Counted from the stretch's first letter, positions 1-7,623 are shown. The stretch: DNA of 12,886 bases from Paracoccaceae bacterium (GCA_024742655.1 JANSYB010000015.1:1-12886), one strand, 5' to 3'. Translations and numbers: made by a program. Notes: generated by a model not told the origin, from the letters alone.

Positions 1-834
1 GCCGACGCGGGTTTCATCATCATGGAACAGACGGAATATCCGCCGATGTCAGGCTCGAACACGATCTGCGTGGTCACTGTTCTGCTGGAAACCGGCATCC
101 TGCCGATGGTCGAGCCGGTCACGGACCTGACGCTTGAGGCACCCGCCGGTCTGATCCGGGTGCGTGCGGACTGCGCGGATGGCAAGGTGACGCGCGTGAC
201 CTTTCGCAATGTTCCGGCCTTTGCGCTGCATCTGGATGCCCCGATCGATGTGCCGGGACTGGGCCGGGTCGACGTGGATATCGCATGGGGCGGGATGTTC
301 TATGTTCTGGCGGATGCAGACAGGCTGGGCATATCGCTAGAGGCCGCCAACGGCGCGCAGATCGTACGGACCAGCGAGCGTATTCTGGCCGCGGCGCGTG
401 CGCAATTGCCCGTGGTCCATCCCGAGAACCCCGAGATCACCGGCCCCACGATTTCGCAGCTCTACGGCGCCCCGACCGACCCGGGCACGCATCATCGCAA
501 CGCGGTCACGGTGTCGACCGGCGGGTTCGACCCGGACCGCCCCGACGCCCTTCCCGGCACGCTGGACCGGTCCCCCTGTGGCACCGGCACCTGCGCACGG
601 ATGGCGGTGCTGCATGCCCGGGGGCAGCTTCGCGAGGGTCAGGATTTCGTGAATGCCGGCCCGCTTGGCACGACATTCACTGGTCGCATCGAGACCGTCA
701 CCGAAATTGCCGGGCGCAAGGCCATTGTGCCCAGCCTGTCGGGACAGGGCTGGATCTACGGGATGTCCAGTTACACGCTGGACCCGACGGACCCGTTTCA
801 GACCGGGTTCACGATCGGGGATATCTGGGCCTGA
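1..834 (+). CDS. Proline racemase superfamily protein (hydroxyproline epimerase / trans-3-hydroxy-L-proline dehydratase type), 5'-truncated
   Basis: This gene is open from base 1, so it enters from outside the window. The first ATG (22) lies inside the conserved core (ADAGFIIM...) and is not the real start. 277 residues are visible; family members usually have about 330-345, so some 60 N-terminal residues are missing. The first catalytic loop reads PPMSGSNTICV, with Ser (codon 49-51) where proline racemase and 4-hydroxyproline 2-epimerase have Cys (MCGH). The second loop DRSPCGTGT keeps its catalytic Cys (codon 577-579). Family enzymes epimerise or dehydrate proline or hydroxyproline in the cytosol using this residue pair as acid and base. 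Cys/Cys usually means racemase or epimerase, while Ser or Thr in the first position is linked to trans-3-hydroxyproline dehydration or mixed activity. Family assignment is firm; the exact reaction is inference. No catabolic partner is visible downstream. Confidence 0.9.
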   Translation, partial: ADAGFIIMEQTEYPPMSGSNTICVVTVLLETGILPMVEPVTDLTLEAPAGLIRVRADCADGKVTRVTFRNVPAFALHLDAPIDVPGLGRVDVDIAWGGMFYVLADADRLGISLEAANGAQIVRTSERILAAARAQLPVVHPENPEITGPTISQLYGAPTDPGTHHRNAVTVSTGGFDPDRPDALPGTLDRSPCGTGTCARMAVLHARGQLREGQDFVNAGPLGTTFTGRIETVTEIAGRKAIVPSLSGQGWIYGMSSYTLDPTDPFQTGFTIGDIWA

Positions 835-914
835 CGCTGAGCGGGATGCAGAACAGTATTTCCGTGAGTGGCGGTTGAACACCTCGCGCAGGCATCAGGC
901 CGTGTAGTCAGCCC

Positions 915-992
915 CTAGGCTGTCAGCGCAACGACGAGAGTGATGACTGCCGCAAACAGAACGATGACGTGGAAGTATTTCAGCGAAATCAT
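915..992 (-). CDS. Possible 25-residue single-pass membrane peptide
   Basis: This is a short reading frame, ATG at 992 to TAG at 915-917, of 25 codons plus stop. It begins MISLKYFH and continues as an unbroken hydrophobic stretch (VIVLFAAVITLVVALTA), long enough for one membrane span, with a lysine and a histidine near the N terminus. An in-frame TAA lies six codons upstream, so the frame cannot extend. The Shine-Dalgarno sequence is weak (GGA about 8 bases before ATG). A sigma70-like promoter sits at a suitable distance (-10 TATGAT, 17-base spacer, -35 GCGACA) and would give a leader of about 25 bases. I do not recognise the peptide. Its hydrophobicity and own promoter argue for a real gene, but a frame this short could be chance. 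Confidence 0.4.
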   Translation of the reverse strand: MISLKYFHVIVLFAAVITLVVALTA

Positions 993-1024
993 GTGACTAA
1001 TCCGGTTTTAAAAATAATGCTCGA

Positions 1025-1053
1025 ATCATAGCACAAAATGCCGGCTGTGTCGC
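1025..1053 (-). promoter_or_regulatory. Putative sigma70 promoter of the small membrane ORF
   Basis: On the minus strand, -35 GCGACA (1048-1053, four of six consensus bases) and -10 TATGAT (1025-1030, five of six) are separated by exactly 17 bases. The region just downstream is AT-rich compared with its surroundings. A GANTC methylation site (1023-1027) overlaps the -10 element. The call rests on matching by eye. Confidence 0.35.
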
Positions 1054-1078
1054 CCCTGGCGCGGGTGCGGTGCAATCG

Positions 1079-1093
1079 CGGCCTGCCGGGCCG
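1079..1093 (-). terminator. Short hairpin just after ribE, possible weak terminator
   Basis: CGGCC-TGCCG-GGCCG is a perfect 5-bp GC stem with a 5-base loop, starting three bases past the ribE stop. No run of U follows it, so it may only be an mRNA 3'-end stabiliser or a chance GC palindrome. Confidence 0.25.
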
Positions 1094-1095
1094 TT

Positions 1096-1683
1096 TCAGC
1101 CGGCCTCGGCGAGCCGTGCGACGTAGCGCGCCAGCGTGTCGATTTCCAGATTGACCTGGTCACCGATGGCAACCCGGCCCCAGGTCGTGACCTGCTTGGT
1201 ATGTGGGATGAAATTGATCCCGAAGTCACATCCCGAAACCTCGTTGACCGTCAGAGATGTCCCGTTCAGGGCGACCGACCCCTTGGGTGCGATGAACCGG
1301 GCCAGCTCTGCCGGGGCGCGCAGCGTGACCCGCGTGCTGTCGCCCTCACCGGCAACGGCGATCACCTCGGCCAGGCCGTCGACATGACCCGAAACGATAT
1401 GGCCGCCCAACTCGTCCCCGACCTTGAGCGCCCGTTCAAGGTTGACGGCCCGGCCCGGCGCCCAGGTGCCCAGATTTGTCTTCGAGACCGTTTCCGCCGA
1501 CACGTCGACGTCGAACCAGTCGGCCCCCTTGTCCACCACCGTCAGGCATACACCGTCGCAGGCGATCGACGCGCCAAGATCGACGCCGGCCATGTCATAG
1601 CCAGAGGCGATGCGCGCCCGCAGGTCTCCGCGCTGCTCGATCGCGCGAATCTCGCCCATATCGGTGATGATGCCTGTGAACAT
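1096..1683 (-). CDS. ribE: Riboflavin synthase, alpha chain
   Basis: The enzyme catalyses the last step of riboflavin synthesis, the dismutation of two 6,7-dimethyl-8-ribityllumazine molecules into riboflavin and a pyrimidinedione, in the cytosol. The 195 residues begin with the family's conserved MFTGII. Two lumazine-binding barrel repeats are visible: the first carries CDGVCLTV and the second LNGTSLTV, with GHIVSGHVDG opening the second half. The frame stays open further upstream (to an ATG at 1806), but the family N terminus and a good Shine-Dalgarno sequence (GAAGGGAG, 1691-1698, 7 bases from ATG) fix the start at 1683. It is separated from nrdR-ribD on the same strand by the oppositely oriented capsule genes. 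ribBA and ribH, common neighbours, are not seen. Confidence 0.97.
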   Translation of the reverse strand: MFTGIITDMGEIRAIEQRGDLRARIASGYDMAGVDLGASIACDGVCLTVVDKGADWFDVDVSAETVSKTNLGTWAPGRAVNLERALKVGDELGGHIVSGHVDGLAEVIAVAGEGDSTRVTLRAPAELARFIAPKGSVALNGTSLTVNEVSGCDFGINFIPHTKQVTTWGRVAIGDQVNLEIDTLARYVARLAEAG

Positions 1684-1833
1684 GGCCCGTCTCCCTTCAA
1701 TGAATTGACGACGTAGCCGTCCCTGCGCAAGCTGGCAAGGGATTGCAGGGGACGTTGCGGTATGTTTGGCCTTATTTTTGCCCAGATCCTGCGCTATTGA
1801 GAACAAAATCGCGAGGCGAGGCGTAGGTGTTTC
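1684..1833. promoter_or_regulatory. Divergent intergenic region between ribE and kpsS
   Basis: These 150 bases must hold the promoters of both ribE (leftward) and kpsS (rightward). For ribE, TTGCCA followed 17 bases later by TACGTC is a poor candidate. For kpsS, an AT-richer patch (about 1760-1810, with TTATTTTTGCCC and TATTGAGAACAAAAT) is the likely promoter area, but no convincing -10/-35 pair stands out. AGGTG (1825-1829) is the probable kpsS ribosome binding site. I see no FMN riboswitch fold. Confidence 0.4.
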
Positions 1834-3126
1834 ATGAGTGCAGCGACCGGGGATAACCGGGTGTTTTTGTTTCTACAGGGCCCGCACGGACCCTTTTTCG
1901 GCAAGTTGGGGCATATGCTCACGCGGGCCGGGGCGCAAATCTGGCGCGTAGGCTTCAATGCCGGCGATGCCGCCTTCTGGCCGGACAGGGCGACCTACAT
2001 CCCGTTTGCCGGCGCGGAAACTGACTGGCGTCAGACCTTTCTGCGGCTGGTGGACGAAAAGGGTGTCAGCGACCTCGTATTGTATGGCGACACGCGCCCG
2101 GTCCATGCCTGCGCGATCGAAGAGGCCCGCAAACTGGGCCTGCGCATTCATGTCTTCGAAGAAGGCTACCTGCGGCCCTACTGGGTGACCTATGAGAGAG
2201 ACGGTTCCAACGGCAATTCGCGGCTGATGGAGATGAGCGTCGCGGATATGCGCAGCGCTCTGGAAAATTCCGACATGGACGCGGCCATGCCCCCGGCCAG
2301 CTGGGGCGACATGCGCCAGCATATTTTCTACGGGGCGGCCTATCATGGCTGCGTTTTGCTGTTCAATCGCCGGTATCGCAATTTCCGGCCGCATCGCGCG
2401 CTGACCGTGGCGCAGGAATTCAGGCTCTATCTCAGACGCCTGCTGCTGATGCCCGCCCAGGCCATCGACCGGCGCCTGGCCACGTGGCGCATCCGGCATG
2501 GCGGCTTTCCCTATCACCTGGCCCTGTTGCAGCTGGAGCATGACTCGTCGTTCCAGATGCATTCGCCCTTTTCCACCATGAGCGACTTTCTCGAAACGGT
2601 GCTGGACGGGTTCGCCAAGGGTGCGCCCAGGCACCATCACCTCGTGGTCAAGGCCCACCCGCTCGAGGACGGGCGCGTTCCCATCCGTTCGGATCTTTAC
2701 CGCCTGGCCCGCAAATACGATGTGCGCGACAGGGTGCACTACGTGCGCGGTGGTAAACTCGCGCGCCTGCTGGACGAGGCCCGCAGCGCGGTGACCGTCA
2801 ACTCGACCGCCGCGCAGCAGGTCCTGTGGCGCGGGATACCGCTCAGAACCTTCGGCGAGGCCGTCTATGCCAAGCCGGAATTCGTATCGACCAAGCCATT
2901 GCGTGATTTCTTCGCGGGCGCGGAACGGCCCGACCGCAAGGCCTATGCCGATTACCGCCGTTACCTGCTTGAAACCAGCCAGGTGGCCGGCGGCTTTTAT
3001 TCCGCGCGCGGGCGGCGGCAATTGCTGCGCCAGACCGTCGACATGATGCTGAGCGCCGAAGATCCCTATGACGCGCTGCAATCCGGCACCGCGGCCCCAA
3101 GGCAACAGTTTCAGGTCGTGACCTGA
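1834..3126 (+). CDS. kpsS: Capsule polysaccharide export protein KpsS-like (beta-Kdo transferase)
   Basis: KpsS adds the first beta-linked Kdo to (lyso)phosphatidylglycerol, starting the poly-Kdo linker that anchors capsules exported by ABC transporters; it works at the cytoplasmic face of the inner membrane. The 430-residue protein has the single-domain Capsule_synth architecture. The N terminus shows LQGPHGPFF (14-22), then YGDTRPVH (84-91) and FEEGYLRPYWVT (108-119). The C-terminal half has MHSPF (242-246), KAHPLE (273-278) and VNSTAAQQ (322-329), the typical nucleotide-sugar-binding half. It leads a same-strand row with the outer-membrane exporter and kpsC, which fits the role. The start at 1834 follows AGGTG with short spacing. 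The family is clear; the assignment as first Kdo transferase is by homology to KpsS. Confidence 0.92.
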   Translation: MSAATGDNRVFLFLQGPHGPFFGKLGHMLTRAGAQIWRVGFNAGDAAFWPDRATYIPFAGAETDWRQTFLRLVDEKGVSDLVLYGDTRPVHACAIEEARKLGLRIHVFEEGYLRPYWVTYERDGSNGNSRLMEMSVADMRSALENSDMDAAMPPASWGDMRQHIFYGAAYHGCVLLFNRRYRNFRPHRALTVAQEFRLYLRRLLLMPAQAIDRRLATWRIRHGGFPYHLALLQLEHDSSFQMHSPFSTMSDFLETVLDGFAKGAPRHHHLVVKAHPLEDGRVPIRSDLYRLARKYDVRDRVHYVRGGKLARLLDEARSAVTVNSTAAQQVLWRGIPLRTFGEAVYAKPEFVSTKPLRDFFAGAERPDRKAYADYRRYLLETSQVAGGFYSARGRRQLLRQTVDMMLSAEDPYDALQSGTAAPRQQFQVVT

Positions 3127-3222
3127 GCACAGTGCATGGTTGTACTGGATTTTACCGGGTCATTCCGGTAGCATAACAAAAAAAGACCGAGGCAGAATAA
3201 AACAGGTCGAGGAGACCGGGCA
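3127..3222 (+). promoter_or_regulatory. AT-rich gap before the exporter gene, with possible promoter and ribosome binding site
   Basis: This gap is markedly more AT-rich than the genes around it. It holds a 6-bp hairpin TACCGG-GTCATT-CCGGTA (3150-3167) followed by CATAACAAAAAAAG. A loose promoter match is TTTACC, 17 bases, TAACAA. The ribosome binding site GAGGAG lies in a small GGTC...GACC stem-loop (3205-3217) just ahead of the GTG start. The exporter gene may therefore have its own transcription start in addition to read-through from kpsS. Confidence 0.35.
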
Positions 3223-4371
3223 GTGAATATCCAATCCAGTCGATGGGCGAAGCCCGTCGCGTTCTTACTTGTTGTGTCGATGGTATCCTCGTGTGGAATT
3301 CTGCCACGCGTTGGCCCGAGCAAGAAGGAAATCTTTGCAGGTTCGGTCCAGCGATCCGGTGATGCCTTTGTCGTCACGGTCAATGATCGCGTCACCCGCG
3401 CGACCGCGGTCCAGCCTTCTCTGGGCTTTACCGAAGAATTCAAGAATGCCGGAATTCTGGGCTCTGATACGATCCGGCCCGGTGACACGCTTGGCCTGAG
3501 CATCTGGGAAAATGTCGATGACGGCCTGCTGGCCGGCGAAGGACAGAACCAGACAGTCCTCGACGAGGTGCAGGTCGACGGCTCCGGGTTCATCTTCGTA
3601 CCCTACGCCGGACGTATCCGCGCTGCCGGGAACTCTCCCGAGGCGTTGCGCCGGATCATCACGGCCAAGCTCGATGAACAAACCCCCGACCCCCAGGTCG
3701 AGGTGCGCCGGCTGGCCGGTGACGGCTCGACCGTTTCACTGATCGGCGCGGTCGGCGGTCAGGGCGTGTTCCCGATCGAACGTCCCACACGGACCCTGGC
3801 GACCATGCTGGCCGCCGCCGGTGGCGTCGTGATCGAGCCTGAGACAGCCCAGATCACGGTGATCCGCGGCAACATGCGCTCAAAGATCTGGTTCGAGGAT
3901 CTGTTCAAGCATCCCGAGTTCGATATCGCCCTGCGCGGCGGCGACCGGATCCTCGTCGAAGAGGACACCCGCGCCTTTACCGCGCTTGGGGCGACGGGCG
4001 GACAGGCGCGTGTCGATTTCCCCTCGCCGACGATTTCCGCGATCGAGGCCATCGCACAGGTCGGTGGCCTGCAGGCCAATTCGGCCGATCCCACGGGCGT
4101 TTTCGTGATGCGCAACGAACCGGCCGAGATCGCCAACCAGGTGCTGGGCCGCGACGATCTGGTGGGCGCGCAGCGCATGGTCTACGTGCTGGATCTCACG
4201 CAGCCCAACGGCATGTTCATGGCGCGCGACTTCTCGATCCGCGATGACGACACGCTTTACGTGACCGAGGCGCCTTTCGCCCAGTGGAGCAAGGTGATCT
4301 CGGCGCTGACCGGCACGCTTGGTGCAGTCGGTTCCATCTCGACGGCGGGCGATACGCTCAGCGGGAACTGA
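3223..4371 (+). CDS. Outer-membrane polysaccharide export lipoprotein (OPX family, Wza/CtrA/BexD type)
   Basis: OPX proteins form the outer-membrane part of the capsule export channel. This one has 382 residues from a GTG start preceded by GAGGAG. The N terminus is a lipoprotein signal: basic start, hydrophobic core PVAFLLVVSMV, and lipobox VSSC with the lipidated Cys at 24. The Poly_export domain follows (DTIRPGDTLGLSIWE at 82-96; VDGSGFIFVPYAGRI at 118-132). Two SLBB-like domains come next (about 169-245 and 253-345, the second with AIEAIAQVGGL). The last 35 residues (WSKVISALTGTLGAVGS) could be the amphipathic outer-membrane helix. Its length matches Wza, CtrA and BexD rather than the longer E. 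coli KpsD, although its neighbours are kpsS and kpsC. Its stop overlaps the kpsC start (TGATG), suggesting coupled translation. Confidence 0.93.
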   Translation: MNIQSSRWAKPVAFLLVVSMVSSCGILPRVGPSKKEIFAGSVQRSGDAFVVTVNDRVTRATAVQPSLGFTEEFKNAGILGSDTIRPGDTLGLSIWENVDDGLLAGEGQNQTVLDEVQVDGSGFIFVPYAGRIRAAGNSPEALRRIITAKLDEQTPDPQVEVRRLAGDGSTVSLIGAVGGQGVFPIERPTRTLATMLAAAGGVVIEPETAQITVIRGNMRSKIWFEDLFKHPEFDIALRGGDRILVEEDTRAFTALGATGGQARVDFPSPTISAIEAIAQVGGLQANSADPTGVFVMRNEPAEIANQVLGRDDLVGAQRMVYVLDLTQPNGMFMARDFSIRDDDTLYVTEAPFAQWSKVISALTGTLGAVGSISTAGDTLSGN

Positions 4372-6410
4372 TGCCGCAGCCGGATGTGATTTCCCCCGCC
4401 GGAACGCCCCAGTCCCGGCGGGTTTTCTATTTCAACGCGGGTTTTCTGCGCCAGCGTCAGGTGCGGCGTATCCTCGACCTTGCGGGCTATCCGCTGCACC
4501 TGGGCAAACCGGGCGACGATGACCTGATCGCGGTCTGGGGGCATTCGCCCTACGCCGCGCGGGGCGAAGCGATGGCACGCAAGACCGGCGCGGGCCTCAT
4601 CCGGGTCGAGGACGCATTCCTGCGCTCGCTGCATCCGGGGCGTGCGGGCGAGGCGCCGCTGGGCCTTGTCATCGATCGGACCGGCATTCATTTCGACGCC
4701 TCGGCGCCCTCGGATATTGAGACGCTGCTGGCCACACATCCGCTGGATGACACGGCCTTGCTGGATCGTGCGCGCGGCTGCATCGCCCGCCTGCAAGAGT
4801 CGCACCTGACGAAATACACCGCCTTCGACCCCGGAACGCCTTGCCCCGATCCCGGCTACGTTCTGGTGATCGACCAGACACGCGGCGACGCCTCGGTCGG
4901 CCACGGCGGGGCAGATGCGAACACGTTTCGCGAAATGCTCTATCACGCGCAGGTCGATCATCCCGGCGCCCGCGTCCTGATCAAGACCCATCCCGAAACG
5001 CGCGACGGGCACCGGGCGGGCTACTTCGGCCCCGGGGATGAAAACGACCGCGTGGCGCTTTTCGCCGATCCGGTCAGCCCCTGGTCGCTGCTGGAGGGGG
5101 CCGTCGCGGTTTATACCGTGTCGTCGCAACTGGGCTTCGAGGCGATCTTTGCCGGGCACAAGCCAAAGGTTTTCGCGCACCCCTTCTATGCCGGCTGGGG
5201 CCTGACGGAGGACCTTCATCCATTGGCCTTGCCCCGGCGCGGCCGCCCCCTGACACGCGCCCAGATGTTCGCGGCGTCGATGATCCTGTACCCCAAATGG
5301 TATGATCCGTTCCGCGACCGGCTATGTAAGTTAGAAGACGCCATCGCATTCCTCGAGGCCCGCAGCCGGGCCTGGCGCGAGGATCGTCGCGGCTGGACCG
5401 CCTCCGGCATGCGGCTGTGGAAACGCAAGCCTTTGCAGGGATTCTTCGGATCGCAAAAGCGCATCATCTTCGACGACGATCACGGCCGGGCAGCGCGCAA
5501 GGCCATGTCGACCGGGCGCCGGCACATGTGCTGGGCCGGCAAGGCCACACCCGGGAACGGAACAGTGCAGATCGAGGACGGCTTTCTGCGCTCGCGCGGG
5601 CTGGGCGCGGAACTGGTGCCGCCGCTGTCGCTGGTGTGTGACGAGCTTGGCATCTACTATGATCCCACGCGCCAAAGCCGGCTGGAACAGCTGATCGCGC
5701 AACGCACAGACCTGCGCCCCGATCAACAGCACCGGGCCGAGCGACTGATCCGCTGCATCACGGAACTGGGTCTGAGCAAGTACAATCTCGGGCTGCAGAC
5801 CCCGGACCTGCCCGAGGGGCACCGCATTCTCGTGCCCGGCCAGGTGGAGGATGACGCCTCGATCCGGCTTGGCGCGGGAGAAATCGCCACCAATCTCGCC
5901 CTGCTCGAACATGTCCGCGCCGAAAACCCGGATGCGGTGATCCTCTACAAACCCCACCCCGATATCGAGGCTGGCCTGCGCGACGGCGCCGTTCCGCCAG
6001 AGGCGCTCGATCGGCTAGCCGATGCGATCCTGCCCGAGGCCGATCCCGCCACCCTTCTGGCCGAGGTGCAAGAGGTCTGGACCATGACCTCGCTCATGGG
6101 GTTCGAGGCGCTCTTGCGCCGCGTGCGCGTCACCACCACCGGCGCGCCCTTCTATGCCGGCTGGGGGCTGACCCGCGATCTGGGCGATATCCCGGCCCGA
6201 CGCGCGGCGCGACCCACGCTCGAAGGGCTGGTGCATGCCGCCCTCATCGACTACCCGCGCTATCTCGATCCGGTGACGCGACAGCCCTGCCCGGTCGAGG
6301 TGGCGATCGACCGTCTCGCCGCAGACGATATCCCGCATCCCGGCCCGGCCAACCGGCTGCTGGCCAAACTGCAGGGCCTCTTCGCGTCCCACGCGGGACT
6401 ATGGCGCTGA
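4371..6410 (+). CDS. kpsC: Capsule polysaccharide export protein KpsC (two-module beta-Kdo transferase)
   Basis: KpsC extends the Kdo linker started by KpsS with alternating linkages, one catalytic module for each. The 679 residues contain two related modules. Paired motifs are VEDAFLRS (79-86) and IEDGFLRS (401-408); IDQTRGDASV (167-176) and PGQVEDDASI (489-498); KTHPE (205-209) and KPHPD (527-531); YTVSSQLGFEA (248-258) and WTMTSLMGFEA (570-580); PFYAGWGLT (271-279 and 593-601). Module 1 starts near FYFNAGFLR (19-27) and module 2 near FFGSQKRIIF (358-367). An upstream in-frame ATG (4284) would overlap the exporter by 88 bases; the start at 4371, overlapping its stop as TGATG, is preferred. 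CTA and TTA codons lie just before the inter-module region. The family is certain; linkage specificity is inferred from E. coli KpsC. Confidence 0.95.
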   Translation: MPQPDVISPAGTPQSRRVFYFNAGFLRQRQVRRILDLAGYPLHLGKPGDDDLIAVWGHSPYAARGEAMARKTGAGLIRVEDAFLRSLHPGRAGEAPLGLVIDRTGIHFDASAPSDIETLLATHPLDDTALLDRARGCIARLQESHLTKYTAFDPGTPCPDPGYVLVIDQTRGDASVGHGGADANTFREMLYHAQVDHPGARVLIKTHPETRDGHRAGYFGPGDENDRVALFADPVSPWSLLEGAVAVYTVSSQLGFEAIFAGHKPKVFAHPFYAGWGLTEDLHPLALPRRGRPLTRAQMFAASMILYPKWYDPFRDRLCKLEDAIAFLEARSRAWREDRRGWTASGMRLWKRKPLQGFFGSQKRIIFDDDHGRAARKAMSTGRRHMCWAGKATPGNGTVQIEDGFLRSRGLGAELVPPLSLVCDELGIYYDPTRQSRLEQLIAQRTDLRPDQQHRAERLIRCITELGLSKYNLGLQTPDLPEGHRILVPGQVEDDASIRLGAGEIATNLALLEHVRAENPDAVILYKPHPDIEAGLRDGAVPPEALDRLADAILPEADPATLLAEVQEVWTMTSLMGFEALLRRVRVTTTGAPFYAGWGLTRDLGDIPARRAARPTLEGLVHAALIDYPRYLDPVTRQPCPVEVAIDRLAADDIPHPGPANRLLAKLQGLFASHAGLWR

Positions 6411-6420
6411 TAGACACCCG

Positions 6421-6472
6421 AATTTCATCTGGCCGGAAATACCTCAGGGGGTTTGGGGGACTGGTCCCCCAA
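6421..6472 (-). repeat. Palindrome plus lineage-type extragenic motif between kpsC and ribD
   Basis: Read on the minus strand, the element is a strong hairpin followed by an A/T-containing motif GAGGTATTTCCGGCCAGATG (continuing AAA). From memory, similar hairpin plus GTATTTT-GG-AGATGAA motifs recur between genes in Rhodobacterales. There is only one copy in this window, so the repeat status rests on recollection and not on what is seen here. Confidence 0.4.
6453..6472. terminator. Strong GC palindrome, likely bidirectional terminator of kpsC and ribD
   Basis: TTGGGGGA-CTGG-TCCCCCAA is a perfect 8-bp stem with a 4-base loop (the inner C-G pair could make it 9). It sits between convergent kpsC and ribD, 42 bases past the kpsC stop. 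There is no U tract on either strand. A second small hairpin, GGGCC-TGCGC-GGCCC (6473-6487), follows directly. Placement and symmetry suggest a shared 3' end. Confidence 0.45.
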
Positions 6473-6528
6473 GGGCCTGCGCGGCCCGAGCGCGAATGCA
6501 TCCTGCGTGGCGCAGCCACACCTGTGAA

Positions 6529-7623
6529 TCAGGCACGCCGCCAACGGTGCAAGACATCTGTGCCCAGGGCGCGACACTCTTCCAGCCGGAACCGCTGCCC
6601 GCCCTCCAGCCGGTCTAGCCCAAGGGCCCCGATCCCGGGCAACCCCTCGGCGCCGATCGCAAAACCGGCGGTCATGCCGACAAGTTCATCAACCAGCCCC
6701 TCGGCCAGCAACGAAGCCGCCAAAGCGCTTCCACCCTCGCAGAACACCCGCGTCAGGCCCCGCGCGCCCAGTTCCGACAGCACCGAGGCCACGCTCAACT
6801 GTCCGCCCGAAAGCCCGCATTCAATCAACTCGGCGCCCACGCCGCGCCAGGCCGTGACCAGTGCCTCATCGGCATCCGGCCCATGGCACAGCCAGACCGG
6901 CACGTCTCCGGCGCTTTGTGCCAGCTGCGACATCAGCGGCAGGTCAAGCCGACGAGACGCCACGACGCGCACCGGTTGATGCGCGACCCCCATATCGCGC
7001 ACGGTCAGCATCGGATCATCCGCGCGGGCCGTGCCTGCGCCGACCAGCACGGCATCGTGGCGCGCGCGGGCGGCATGCACCCAGCGGCGCGCTTGCGGTC
7101 CGGTGATCCACTGGCTGTGGCCGCTGGCCGTGGCAATCCGGCCATCGAACGACGACGCCAGTTTCAGAGTCACCCACGGCCGCCCTTCGCGCACACGCAT
7201 CAGGAACCCGGCCTGGGCGTCTTCGGCCTCTGCGGCCAGCAGGCCCGTCTCAACCGCGATACCCGCCTCTCGCAGCATCGCGACCCCTCGCCCGGCCACC
7301 CGCGGATCCGGATCCTCCAGCGGACAGACCACGCGCACCACACCTGCCGCGATCAACGCCTCGGCGCAGGGCGGGGTTTTGCCATGATGGGCGCAAGGCT
7401 CCAGGCTGACATAGGCGGTGGCGCCGCGTGCCGCCGTACCGGCCTGCGCCAATGCCACCGTTTCGGCGTGGGGTCGCCCGCCCGGCCGGGTCCGGCCGCG
7501 CCCGACCACGCGACCGTCGCGGACCAACACACATCCCACCGCCGGGTTGGGCCAGCACTGTCCCAGCCCACGCCGCCCCAGCGAGATCGCAAGACGCAGA
7601 AAGCGCGCGTCGTGATCGCTCAC
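6529..7623 (-). CDS. ribD: Bifunctional diaminohydroxyphosphoribosylaminopyrimidine deaminase / 5-amino-6-(5-phosphoribosylamino)uracil reductase
   Basis: RibD carries out the second and third steps of riboflavin synthesis in the cytosol, deamination of the pyrimidine ring and NADPH-dependent reduction of the ribose. The 364 residues cover both domains. The deaminase (about 1-145) shows the zinc site HAE (52-54) and [11 protein letters not shown] (76-86), giving ligands His52, Cys77 and Cys86 with catalytic Glu54. The reductase (about 149-364) has [13 protein letters not shown] (150-162), [15 protein letters not shown] (195-209) and the FCEGGSAL motif near the C terminus. The GTG start overlaps the nrdR stop by four bases (GTGA), so the two are almost certainly cotranscribed and translationally coupled. 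ribE follows on the same strand only after the capsule genes. Confidence 0.97.
   Translation of the reverse strand: MSDHDARFLRLAISLGRRGLGQCWPNPAVGCVLVRDGRVVGRGRTRPGGRPHAETVALAQAGTAARGATAYVSLEPCAHHGKTPPCAEALIAAGVVRVVCPLEDPDPRVAGRGVAMLREAGIAVETGLLAAEAEDAQAGFLMRVREGRPWVTLKLASSFDGRIATASGHSQWITGPQARRWVHAARARHDAVLVGAGTARADDPMLTVRDMGVAHQPVRVVASRRLDLPLMSQLAQSAGDVPVWLCHGPDADEALVTAWRGVGAELIECGLSGGQLSVASVLSELGARGLTRVFCEGGSALAASLLAEGLVDELVGMTAGFAIGAEGLPGIGALGLDRLEGGQRFRLEECRALGTDVLHRWRRA

Noticed and set aside
909..922. CAGCC-CCTA-GGCTG hairpin at the end of the small ORF
   Set aside because: The stem is only 5 bp, lies over the ORF's stop codon, and lacks a U tract, so it is not convincing as a terminator.
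1684..1833. FMN riboswitch upstream of ribE
   Set aside because: The conserved RFN-element blocks are not visible in these 150 bases.
1873..3105. A 410-codon open frame on the minus strand, antisense to kpsS
   Set aside because: It mirrors the kpsS codons in GC-rich DNA, its translation resembles no family, and kpsS has clear motifs.
4257..5219. A 320-codon minus-strand frame across the exporter/kpsC junction
   Set aside because: It is antisense to two well-supported coupled genes, has no recognisable domain, and is explained by high GC.
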